Below, piece by piece: positions 9,006 to 19,673 of a stretch of DNA of 64,000 nt. The stretch spans positions 18,414,001-18,478,000 of the forward strand of contig OX485804.1 of the NCBI GenBank assembly GCA_950295325.1, given 5' to 3'. The first letter of the stretch is position 1, and every line of letters begins with the position of its first letter. This DNA is from Polytrichum commune (Eukaryota; Streptophyta; Polytrichopsida; Polytrichales; Polytrichaceae). The position numbers and the translations under genes are program-made. The notes below the pieces were generated by a model. The model was not told the DNA's origin, made no database searches, and saw nothing but the letters and a program-made list of their open reading frames with translations.

Positions 9006-10289
9006 GTTGGAGCATTGGTTGTCGCAACCCTTGCTAGTCCCTTAACAATCTTGCCAATTTTCAATTCTAGCAAAGGTTACGAGTCGCTAACCCTTCGCAT
9101 ACCGCCATGCTAATGGTTAGCTCCTCTAACCCCGGACCATTAGTTCATAGGAGGGGAACCAACCCTCCTACTTTGATTTCGGGACTCACCCCTTTAATCG
9201 GTAACCAACCCTTTTAATCGGTAGCCAATCATTAGATGTGGACTTCCATCCATGGAAGTCCAATCTTATGTTGATCATCGCGTTGCCGGAGCAACACTAC
9301 AACAACCCGAACCATACTAGGCAACTATGGCCTCACAATGGGCCAAAGCCCATGGAGGCCTTGCCATTCGGCCTCGGGTGGGTGAGGCCACACCACCTCA
9401 CCCATATAAGCCTCTAGGACTTCACGCGGGGCCCCTACCCCACCGTCAACCAACCTCTTGTCTCTCTACCAAGAGTTGGGGCCAAGTGGACATTTTCCTT
9501 TAGCTGCTGGGCCTAGAACCCCCCAGCAGCTTCAGACCATCATAACTTCCTTGTATGATGTCTGATCATAACAACCAACCACTTCATCTTCATCTACGCT
9601 TCACGTAGATGACGATGGACTCCTCACTTGCCCCATTCGGGCAAGTACTAAGGAAGTTATGCCTGTTTGAACCTTGGCAGTCCCGGGAATCACTCCCAGG
9701 CACTGCTGTCCCGGGACAGCGCCCCACTCAAATGGCCATAACTCCTAGCTCACACCTCCGATTGAGGTGTTCTTGAGCTTTCTAGAATCACCACGCCATG
9801 AGCTACGCATAACTCATGGCCTTACCCTTGTGCCTCCTAGTCTTCGTGGGTGGGAGGCGTTCCCAACGGCCGGGGCACTCACCCACACTAGGATCACTTG
9901 GGCCCTCTCACCAACGGCGCCACAAGTCCCGGGTGTCACTCCGGGGTCCCCCTTGTGCCCATGGTGTTTCGGGCACTCCTCATGGAGAGGTGCGCGACAT
10001 TGGTTGCATGATCCTGAGGGCTAAGTGGAGTCAATTAAGTGCATGTGAGCCCGGGGCTCCCACCCGGACTACGACGCATAAGGGTGGGGGTTTAGGGCTG
10101 ACACCTGTTGATTTCCAATAGGTTATGGGCCCACCCATACAAGTGAAGTGCCTAGAGATTTGATTGCTTTAAGGTTATGAAGTAGATCTTCAGGGGTTGG
10201 CCCTTTGGAGCATAGGAGATGTCCGAGGGTGCATTTGGTTGTTGTACGTGTTTTTTTGTTTTTTTGTTTTTGCTTGAATGGATGTTTGA
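9006..10289 (+). other. Possible 5' part of the copia element
   Basis: C-rich, no coding frame I can name. Because it directly precedes the leader and gag-like start of a copia element in the same orientation, it may be that element's 5' LTR or leader. No matching 3' LTR is present in the window. Confidence 0.25.
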
Positions 10290-10965
10290 TGCAAGAGCAT
10301 GTGAGTTGATTGTCTTGAGTGTTGAGAGACTTATTTGAGAAGTTTGGAGGTGTTTAGACTTCAAAAGCATTTGACTTGAATGTTTTGAGCGTTTAAGGGC
10401 TTATTTGAGAGCTTTGAAGGTGATTAGACTCAAAAACTATCTAGCTTGAGAGGCTTGAGTGTTGAAAAACTTATTTGAGAGGTTTGGAGGTGTCTAGACT
10501 TATAATGCATCTAACTTGATTCTCTTGAGTGGTTTAAGGCTTATGTGTGAGGCTTAATAGTTGAAAGGTTTGTTTGAAACTATTCAAGGTGTTTTGAGTT
10601 AAAAGAAGTGTTGTTTGATTGTCTTGAGGTGTAGAAGATCTCACTTGAGGTATTTGAGAGTGTAAGACACATTAAGATGGAGGAGTTCTTATTGATCGAT
10701 TTGAATTTTTCTTAAGATTTCTCTTGAGGTGTAGAAGATCAAACTTGAGGTATTTGAAATTTAAGATATATTTGAGGCGATGGAGAACTTGTTTGATTGA
10801 TTTGAGTGTCATAAGTTTTTTTTAAGGTATAAAAGATACGACTTGAGGTATTTGAGGTGAAGGAGATCTTATTTTAGAGGTTTGAATGTCCTAAGATTTC
10901 TTTGAGAAAAACAAGAGTTGCTTGAGTGGTTTAAGGTGAAAGGACACATTTTTAAAACCAAGAGG
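10290..10965 (+). repeat. Degenerate minisatellite upstream of copia gag
   Basis: Words TTATTTGAGAGGTTTGGAGG, GGTGTAGAAGATC and CTTGAGGTATTTGA recur with a period near 65-70 bp in the first half and shorter, irregular periods later. The strand is almost free of C. The repeats stop shortly before the gag-like ATG at 11106, suggesting an expanded retrotransposon leader. Confidence 0.55.
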
Positions 10966-11105
10966 CCCATTTGAGAGCATATGGGCATGTTTCCACCACA
11001 TTGAGGTGCAAACACATATTATGAGTGTTCTTTTAGTTTGGGTTGGATTGATTGTAGGCCAAGAAATGATGGTTTGAGTGGTTTAAGAGTATATCCGAGA
11101 ATACA

Positions 11106-12065
11106 ATGGCATCACTTGAGAGCAAGGTTGCTAAGGTCATTGACAAGTTCAATGAAGAGAATCTTAACTTTTGAAAATGCAAAATCAAAATGTTGTTGGC
11201 ATTCATGAATTTTTGGAGCATTATGGACACATCCGATGAAGCGCCAACTTCCAATACGGATCCCAAGGTCAAAAAAGAATCCCAAAGGTGCTTCAAGAAG
11301 GCCATGTCCATCATCAGCCTCAACTTGGCGGACAACGAACTCGCGCACATCAAGAGTTGCCAAGGACCGGCAGAGGCATGAAAGATCCTTTGCAACATTA
11401 TCGTTTGTACGAAATGAATCTTACAAAGATGCACAGAGCAGATGAGGCCAACTCGGTGCAATCTCCGATGAAAGATGGTGCGTTCGAGTTTTGGCACTGC
11501 CGCCTCCTCCATTTAAACGTGAAGGATGTTCATACGCTCCAAAATATGGTGAGTGGCATGAATCTTGATAATTTTTTTGCCCCATGTCCTTGTTGTGTTT
11601 GCGAAGCGTGCATTGAAGGCAAACATCATAAGGTTTCATTTTTGAACGAGAGGGGGAGGAGAACAACCAAGCCTTTGGAGATTGTGCGTTCTGACATATA
11701 TGGCCCCATAAGGATCATATCCATAGGCGGTGCAAGGTATTTCGTGACCTTCATTCATGATTTCTTGAGGAAGGTGTGGTATATGCGTTCAAGTCCAAAA
11801 AGAAGTGTTTTGAGAGGTTTAAGGACTTCAAAGCATTTGTAAAAATGCAATCGGAGCATAAAATCAAGGTGTTTTGGTTGGACAATGATGAGGAGTTCAT
11901 TTCCAAGGCATTCAGCAGTTTTTGAAGGACTATGGCATTAAGAAACAAATGTCCACCCCGTATAGGCCTCAACAAAATGGAATAGCAAAGCATTCAAATA
12001 TCACCATTGTGGAATTGATAAGAAACATACTTCATGCTTAAAACTTGCATAAATTATTTTGGATA
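11106..12065 (+). mobile_element. Ty1/copia retrotransposon remnant (gag start, pre-integrase, integrase)
   Basis: A gag-like start (MASLESKVAKVIDKFNEEN) leads to ADNELAHIKSCQGPAEA, typical of the copia gag region. It then jumps to FWHCRLLHLN with CCVCEACIEGKHHK, the His/Cys zinc-binding pre-integrase part, so protease is deleted. The integrase core follows: SDIYGP with the first acidic residue, GGARYFVTFIHDF, WLDNDEEFISKAF with the second, then PQQNGIAKHS, where the third catalytic residue (normally Glu after Ala) is Lys. Frame changes occur near 11780 and 11920, and tryptophan codons have become TGA at about 11174 and 11380. Reverse transcriptase and RNase H are absent. The element is dead. 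Confidence 0.85.
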
Positions 12066-12890
12066 GAAACGGTGGTTAGTACGAATTAGTAGATGAATTA
12101 GGAGCTACATAGGCCAAAAGTTGACTAGGTCATACTAGAGAAGAATATAGAAATTAGAAGAACTAGCATTTGATGTGTGATATTTAAGACGGAGACGTAC
12201 TTGGGACATGGTTTGACCATATCAAAAAAACCCGTATTTTCCCGGATACACACTTCATATTTCTAGACATTATTTTGGTGAATTGGACGTGAAAATCTAG
12301 AGTGGTATATGAATTGTATTCCTAGATTGCCGTTTCTGAATCCATTGTGTATATATTAAGATTATACATGTGGGTAGGTTTTTCTTTCAAAAAATTTTAG
12401 TAGCAAATTTTAATAGTAGGTGAAAACGTGCGTGGATCAAGGCATTAAGGATATGAAGGCGTATGTAGATGAAGATGTGATCGGATGAAAGCATGAGCGG
12501 ATAGAGGCATAAGCAGATGAAAGTGAAGGCCGTTAATCAAAAGGGTGGTGAACAAAGACCTTAGGATTTAGGAATTTAAGTAGTGTTGAGTAGGTTGTAG
12601 ATGCCGACCGTTAAATTTAGGTACAACCATATCTATGGCCAATAGGCTTTGTGGTGGGAATGGGGTGGTCTGCGAAGGTTAGCATCGGGCTCATTCTGAT
12701 TCTCACTCTTTGGGTTATGACACTCTATTTCTCTCCCCTTCCATGTAGGTAGCGGCGTAAAATTCCTAGAACGCTAGCAAAATTAATGTTGAATAGAAAG
12801 GTCTTTAAATCTTGTTGGTGGATTGTTGTATGTGATTGTTGTATGTGATTGTTAGAGTGAAGGCCGCAACCGGTTGGAGTTCTAGGTTCT
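12066..12890. other. Gene-free stretch after copia remnant
   Basis: Nothing recognisable on either strand. It may include worn internal retrotransposon DNA. Confidence 0.4.
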
Positions 12891-12892
12891 GC

Positions 12893-13255
12893 ATGTTGTA
12901 TTAATTTGGATTATATTAATTCTGTTGTATTGCTTCAGGTTATATTGTTTCTATTGTATTGGTTCAAGTTGTATTGCTTTTGTGTATTGCTTTTGTTGCA
13001 TTCATGTAGGTTGCATTGCTTCTGGTTGTATTGCTTCTATTGTATTGCTTCAGGTTATATTGCTTCTATTGTATAGCTTCTGTTGTATTGCTTCAGGTTA
13101 TAATGTTTTTGTTGTATTGTTGTTGTTGTTGTTGTATTGGTTATCGTTGTAATGCTTTTGTTGTATTGCTTTTGTTGTATTGATTATGGTTGTATTGTTT
13201 CTATTGTATTGTTCATATTGTATTGATTATGGTTGTATTGTTTTTGGTTTCATTG
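12893..13255 (+). repeat. TTGTATTGCTT-type degenerate minisatellite
   Basis: TTGTATTGCTTC, TTGTATTGCTTTTG and GGTTATATTG variants repeat at roughly 13-20-bp steps. The stretch is open in one frame and gives a hydrophobic, Cys/Tyr-rich peptide only because stop codons are absent from the repeat unit; it is not a gene. Confidence 0.75.
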
Positions 13256-13889
13256 CTCCGGTGATAAAATTAGAAACAAAGTTAGTGACTAAAGTTGGAG
13301 CTAAATCTTTAGCTTTAGTCTTGGTTGGAGTGTTGGCTTGGAGGGTAGCAAAAGGTCACCCATCCAAAAATTATTCTTCAGAAGGATGGTTTAATCCTTA
13401 ATCCTTTCACTACTCGGCAAATCCAACCAAAGGTGCCCGGTGTAGAATTTGGAGGAAATTAAGTACCTTAAGCCAACCTCCCCTTGCGGTAGTAACTATT
13501 CGGTATAATGGATGAGTTTAGATGAATTTATGATGAGTAGGTGGATGAAAAGCGGTTTTGTGAGGGATGAAATGATGAACTTAGGGTGGTTTACATAAAT
13601 GAATGTGATGCACGGATGAATATGTTGCATTTAGATGATTGTAGGAAATAAAAGGTCATTGCTTGAAGGCATTAGAGTAGTCCACCCATCCGGCCAATCT
13701 TGTGGTTTGTTACTTCGGTTGGAATAACAGTTGTCTTCACACCACACATTCTTAGTAAGAAAATTGATTGTTATCCGACACATTGATGCAGACAAATAGA
13801 GCACAATACTACAGTAAAATGTAAGTTGGTCTTCGAGATGTTTCAAATATCACAACTTCCCCTAATAAAACAAAATGCATCATGATTAT

Positions 13890-14595
13890 AATTTGTAGTT
13901 AAGAAGAAGAAAAGTTTCTTTACGGATCGCAACAAACAAGTAAGGCATGAATGGACAAAAAACCACAAGGATTGGACATAGGAGCAATGAAACAAAGTTA
14001 TATTATCATGTGATAGTAAATTCAATATTGTGATGTTTGATGGTCAAGAATGGTGTTGGAAAAGGCCTAGTGAACCTCTAAACAATCTTGTGGTTAGTAA
14101 GACTATGAAGCATGGAGGAAAGAGCATCATGATTTGGGGTTGCATGAGTTGGGAAGGCATTGGAGAGCTTACCTTAATCAAAGGAAAATGGAATATTGAG
14201 CATTATCATAGTATCTTACAAAACATCATGAGCTTGTTAGTTGCGCAGTTTGGAAAAGTAGTAGAGGAGTGGGTGTTTGAACATGATAATGACCCAAAAC
14301 ATACGAGCAGGTCAACATTCAAATGGTTCAACGATCATGTAATCACAATACCTCCATGGAGTCCACAATCCCCTTACATGAATCCTATTGAACACCTTTG
14401 GACGAAGTGGATCGGTGCCTCCGACTCCATAAAGTCCTCCCCGCTAGCAAGGATGACCTTTGAAGAAGTTGCATGAGGAATGGAACAACATTGAGGTGGA
14501 AATCATAGAGAAGCGGGTGACATCAATGCCCAACAACGTGCATGCATTGTTGAAGGCAAAAGGAGGGCACACCAGATTATATCCAAGTAGCATAG
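13890..14595 (+). mobile_element. Tc1-like DD34E transposase relic
   Basis: A worn N-terminal part before 14030 (RHEWTKNHKDWT, then DSKFNIVMFDGQEWCWKR) runs into a clear catalytic domain: KHGGKSIMIWGCMSWEGIGE, EHDNDPKHTS, then PPWSPQSPYMNPIEHLW. Counting from the Asp of DNDPKH to the Glu of NPIEHLW leaves 34 residues between, the DD34E signature of Tc1. A stop and a frame change near 14460 precede the C-terminal end (HEEWNNIEVEIIEKRV to KAKGGHTRL). The DNA-binding half is lost or unrecognisable and I could not find convincing terminal repeats. Non-functional. Confidence 0.85.
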
Positions 14596-14952
14596 CATTG
14601 ATACAAAACGAACAACAAATAAACTACATTTTTTCGTACGTTTTGCAATGTTTTCAATACCATCCAACATGGTTCATGTGTCCTGAACCATAATTATGTC
14701 AAAAGTGCCGAAAGTAATACAATACCCCAAATTCACCTTTTTCCCCCATCTAATGTTGGCATGTGAGTCTGATCACCATGCAAATTGACGTGAAGCTAGC
14801 TACATACTTTCTTTAGATTGTTTAGACACCACGTGACATCAGATTCTCCCATTTTCAAGGAAATGTCAATCTTGCATGTTTGTAAAGGGTGTTGCGTTAC
14901 TTTCAGAAGTCACTCTAACTGAGCCCCAATAAACTACTTTGGAGGTCCCTTA

Positions 14953-15483
14953 TGCCCCCTTCCCACCTGACTTTAGTTAAGACCCAAAGTATTTCCTAAA
15001 AACCGGGTAAAGCTCCCTCGGTTATAGCGGAGGCATCCGACTATTCCAATGCACCTACAAGAACTTGCTCTGGAGATTTTCAAGTAGGTTTTAGTTAAGT
15101 AGTTTTCACACATGTTCATGGTTTTATCTACCAAGCAATGAATGTTGGGTAGTTTTTGTCCCATCCCCAAATGCCTTACTACTCACCTATCTTACCATCG
15201 GTTTTTGTTAATGAAGCTCCTCGTGCCCTCATAGCTAAGACTAAAATGCAACCAATCACAAGGGTGGGAGGCGACACTTTTAAAGTTCCTATATTCTTGC
15301 CTCATGTCTAGGTACCAATGGGAGGGTCGGTAGTTGAGGCTTAAAACCTCCACTTTTAAGCCATGCCACATCATTTGCCACCTAGGCTCGGCACTAAAAA
15401 GAGCCGTATGTGTGAACCCTACATAACTAAAACCGCTTTTAGACTAAAACTACTTCTAAGTAATGTCAAGTGGGAATGCCCCA
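14953..15483. mobile_element. MITE family B, copy 1
   Basis: The ends TGCCCCCTTCCCACCTGAC and GTCAAGTGGGAATGCCCCA are inverted and flanked by TTA on both sides (14950-14952 and 15484-15486). Terminal repeats plus a 3-bp TTA target duplication are the hallmarks of Tourist-like PIF/Harbinger MITEs. The interior is non-coding. About 95% like the copy at 19143-19670 over the shared core. Confidence 0.85.
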
Positions 15484-15486
15484 TTA

Positions 15487-16429
15487 GGCTGTTTCTGAAA
15501 CCAACCCATGTAAAACTATCCCATTTCAAGCTATAGAAGAGTTGTGTGTGTTTTTGCCATCCTACATAACTTAATGGATGCGTTAACTTGCAGGGACATC
15601 GCGATGAATTGTTGGCCCAATAATCTGGGACTGTACATACATGCCTTCCTTACTCAGGCAGCCGATGGAGATTTTAAGTCACCGAATTCTGTTAGTTCTG
15701 ACCGATTGGCACCCATCAATGTTGGAAAGCCCGGAAGGTTGCGAAAGCTTTTTATATGGGAGACAAACACATAGATAGATAGATGAATGGGTACCAGTGT
15801 CCGAGGAGATTTGGGGGCATAATTGGTTGAAATCCTAGCATTTCCAAGTCCAACCGGTTACATGTTGGTATCTTTTGGTTTTTCTTTATCAAGTTGGGGT
15901 GTGCTCCATAAATTTCTCTAAAATAATGGGTAATTTCATAAGTTCATCTTGTTATACCTATCAAATATCAATATATGACTGGTATTACAAATTTTGATAC
16001 AAGATGGATTGGTTCTTTGATATCATGATTGTTAGTATGTTTTGATAACATGCATGCCTATACCTATACGACTTCAACATTGGCCTCAACGAATGAGGAC
16101 CGATATATAGGTGAATGAATATTATCAATGCACAACATCGATAATGGTCTTAAAGAACCCACCGACCGACTTGTTAATATCAAACTTGTAAGACCACTTG
16201 AATGTTGAGAAATAGTGAGTGTCACCAGATAAGAGAATCTTCGTATGTTTATGTTATAGTCTGGGTCAATGCTATCATGATGTTACCACATCATTGATAC
16301 TAGGCACTTTAACCTAAGAATGAGGTCCTTGCATAGTCTATAGACTCAGATGACATCCGAAAACATAAATGCCCTCCAACACCATGTGCTTTTCTACATA
16401 CACAAAGAGCATATCACCAAAACTTAAGC
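15487..16429. other. Gene-free stretch
   Basis: No coding frame, RNA gene or clear repeat boundaries seen. A short GATA run lies near 15774. Confidence 0.45.
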
Positions 16430-16800
16430 GGGTGTCATCGGTGGTACTTTTCCTCAATTGGACACCTACATTTAATTGGTGTGTGGCTTGACGAGGATCA
16501 CAAAACAAACATTATAAAGATACATGTTTGAAAGAGAAAAGATCACATCCTCAAAAAAAATTATAAAACATTCCACACTCAATAGTGAACATCATTGCCA
16601 GGACCCATGTACTCGGTTAAAGAACCAACCAACATACACTTCCAATAACCATAACTAAATAAGAAAAAAATCCAATTTTTGTCGATGCGCCATCGTGAAC
16701 TTGCTAATGCAACAAAAGTTCCCTTATGTAAGTCTCATTGGGAGAAGTTGGAGAACACAACTAAAAAATGAACCGAATAACACCCACCTACCTTACCTTA
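16430..16800. repeat. Dispersed repeat C, copy 1
   Basis: The segment from TTTTCCTCAATTGGACACC through GGTGTGTGGCTTGACGAGGAT to AATAACACCCACCTACCTTA corresponds in order to 24885-25040 and to 49330-50040. It is non-coding with unclear ends, so it may be a piece of an LTR or a non-autonomous transposon. Confidence 0.6.
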
Positions 16801-16830
16801 TATTGAAAGGGAAGAAGAAGAAAGATGATA

Positions 16831-16853
16831 CATATATATATATATATATATAT
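16831..16853. repeat. (TA)n microsatellite
   Basis: An uninterrupted TA run of about 11 units. Confidence 0.95.
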
Positions 16854-17487
16854 TAGTTGGACATAGGTCTAGGGGTGGAACGAACAGACACTTCATTCAC
16901 GTCGGTCCCTTCCTAGGGATCGAAGTTTCTTTTCTTCTCTATATATATTAGTCCAACTGCTTCAAGTGCATTTGTGTTGAGCTCAAGTAGGATACTTCAA
17001 CCGGCGGCCCGCCACACGCTTCCCAAAGTTGATAGTTGTACTCGATATTTTTTTCCTTTCCGTTCTCGGGCAGGGCCCTAACCAAGACCGAGAACCCCAC
17101 TGACCCACTCGGGCAACTGCCCATGGTGGGTTTTTTTTTTTTATTTATTTTTTCAAAAAACGTTTTCCCCGGAACTACTTTAAAAAGCTGCCCTCCTACA
17201 AAGGAAGTATGTAGTAGTTACATAGGTGGCTTCAAAGCTGTCAGTCCATATTACGACACCTTTTCTGATTGATGGATTGGCGTGTTGCGGTCACTTAGCT
17301 GCTGCTGCTACTGCTGTTAACAAAAAAGATTTCCATTCCAAGTTTTCTCCTCCTCCGTACTCGAAGTTAAATTGGTGTAAGTACAAACACCGCAAATCAT
17401 ACGATTCTGTCTTCACACTTGAATTCTGCCTCACTTTTTAGCATGCAGACTGCTACACTGCTTATGGTATTTAGATGTGACACCTAC
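16854..17487. other. Gene-free stretch
   Basis: Short open frames only; nothing recognisable. T-run at about 17130-17143. Confidence 0.45.
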
Positions 17488-17827
17488 ACTACACTAAATA
17501 TGATATTTAGTGTTTGATTATATTTAGTGTGGTTACCATCCTATCCTACTCAACACTAATTTTCAATTCTTTGATAATTACTATTAGACATAAGTGCGTT
17601 GTCACTTTTCCTATCTCCACTTTCCTTCTTCTTTTATCATTGTTAAAAAAAATTTTCCTTATCCTTACTAACACTAAATTCCTGCATGTAACTTCTAGAT
17701 ATTACCATAGTTGATATTTAGTGTTTGAGTTTACATTTTGTGTTACTTACTTTCATAGGGTTAGTGATATTTAGTGTATGTGTTCGTATTTAGTGCATTA
17801 AACACTAAATAATATATTTAGTGTAGT
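17488..17827. mobile_element. MITE family D (TATTTAGTG family), copy 1
   Basis: The ends ACTACACTAAATATGATATT and the inverse of ACTACACTAAATATATTATT bracket about 340 bp, and ACACTAAATAT or its complement recurs several times inside. A clear inverted copy lies at 55965-56293. Non-coding. Confidence 0.75.
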
Positions 17828-17933
17828 TATGAAGGGGCCAAACCTAGATGCCTGGAGGTCTCCCAACCGTCACGTTTGCTAATTGCCAATATGATCTTAG
17901 TTGTCAACATAAGTGAAAAATATTTACATTATG

Positions 17934-18290
17934 ACATTTAGTGTACCGCATTGGGATACTTGGCATGGTAGTTTTGTGTTTCGGTTGCAAGGGGAAGACA
18001 TTCTTGAGCATAGTGATGGCAAGTGTCTTGTGTTTGCATTTTAGTATGCAAGAGGAAGATACTCTTGAGCACACTAATGGCAAGTGTCATTTGTGCACAC
18101 TCTCAATCAACTTGTAGGTCATTGTGTAACATGGACAACCATATCTCATAACACTATTAAACATACTCATGTCAAGATATTAGTAACCGCACTCGAACAC
18201 CAAATGTCATGGGAAGACACTAATGATAAAGTTGTCGATCATTAGTGTAACCTAGCCTACGCCTCAAAACATGGTATGTGACACTATTTT
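17934..18290. mobile_element. Family E element, copy 1
   Basis: Reads CATTTAGTGTACCG at one end and ATGGTATGTGACACTATT at the other. In reverse orientation it matches 53747-54250 through shared words such as TTTTGAGGCGTA and CTAGGTTACACTAA. An inner unit (CACTAATGGCAAGTGTC) is repeated twice. Non-coding. Confidence 0.6.
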
Positions 18291-19139
18291 GCACGTGATA
18301 ATAAGCATCATAAACGATGTACTTGCATCAATTTTGTTATGTTAAGATGAATTGCTATCGTAGTAGCTCCTAAGTTCTAACATTGTGACTCAAGTTTGTA
18401 TGTTGAGGGGAGTTATGGATTCGTTGTGTCCACAAAGACTCATCCATTAGGAAGGTGAAAATGCAAAGAACTACAATATAACTTGGAAAAGGATTTATTT
18501 TATTTTTATTAACTTCAAAAATAGTATTGGATTCCCCAAATTAGTGTATTGGTATTTATGTGGAATGATTTGGTCTTCAACTTTGTGAGGGACATGTTTT
18601 CACTAAAGCCCCATCATTCGCTATGGATGAGTTGTCATACTATGTCACATATTTGAAGCCTATGTAAAATTTGTGATAGTCATGATGCATCCAACTCTCT
18701 ACATGAAGGTCACATATGCATGTGTTTTTGTACTTATTTTAGTGGGTCTATTATTAAAGGACCAAGAGGCTCAATGTACAGCCTATATACACAATTTCTA
18801 AGAGTTGCACCAAGTCCAGAAATTGTATTTAAAACATTATTTTTGGGTTTGGGTTATTATCTAGTACACTATGTCACGTCAAGGAGAAAATATAAATACA
18901 CTCACATGTGACATTGATAATAAAAAAATTATACATGTATTTGCATCCAAGGGCACCCATATTATGTATTTGAACCCAAATCTTTGCAAATTTTAAGGTA
19001 TTTAACTGGTTTTAAAAGTGGATTTAAAAAATAAGATGATTATAAATAAGGACATTATTAAAAAATCGTCTTAAAATAGAATAGGTGTGTGGAACTCAAG
19101 GTTATGGTTTTGTGAATGAAGAGGCCTACATTGGGCCTC
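18291..19139. other. Gene-free stretch
   Basis: No support for a gene on either strand; AT-rich with short open frames only. Confidence 0.5.
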
Positions 19140-19142
19140 TTA

Positions 19143-19670
19143 TGCCCCCTTCCCGCCTAACTTTATCAAATAACCAAAGTATTTCCTAAAAACCGGGTAA
19201 ATCTCCCTCGGTTATAGCAGAGACATCCGGCTATACCAATGCACCTACAAGAACTTGCTCCGGAGATTTTCAAGTAGGTTTTAGTTAAGTAGCTTTCACA
19301 CATGTTCATTGTTTTATCTACCAAGCAATAAATGTTGGGTAGTTTTTGTCCCATCCCCAAATGCCTTACTACTCACCTATCTTTTCCATTGGTTTTTGTT
19401 ATTGTTAATGAAGCTCCTCGTGCCCTCATAGCTAAGACTAAAATGCAACCAATCACAAGGGCGGGAGGCAACACTTTTAAAGGTCCTACATTCTTGCCTC
19501 ATGTTTAGGTACTGATGGGAGGGTCAGGGCTTGAGGCTTAAAACCTCCACTTTTAAGCCATGCCACATCATTTGCCAACTAGGCTCAACACTAGATAATG
19601 TCGATGGTGTGGAGGACAGGTTTTTAGAACCAACTTTTAGTCTTAGCTAAAGTCATGTGGGAAAGGGCCA
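19143..19670. mobile_element. MITE family B, copy 2
   Basis: Starts TGCCCCCTTCCCGCC, ends GTGGGAAAGGGCCA, and is flanked by TTA at 19140-19142 and 19671-19673. It is in the same orientation as the copy at 14953-15483. The right end of this copy pairs with its left end over about 28 bp (CTTAGCTAAAGTCATGTGGG against the left arm), which defines the terminal inverted repeat. Confidence 0.85.
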
Positions 19671-19673
19671 TTA

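Noticed and set aside
12925-13152. 75-codon Cys/Tyr-rich hydrophobic frame
   Set aside because: It is the TTGTATTGCTT repeat translated; no start context or homology.
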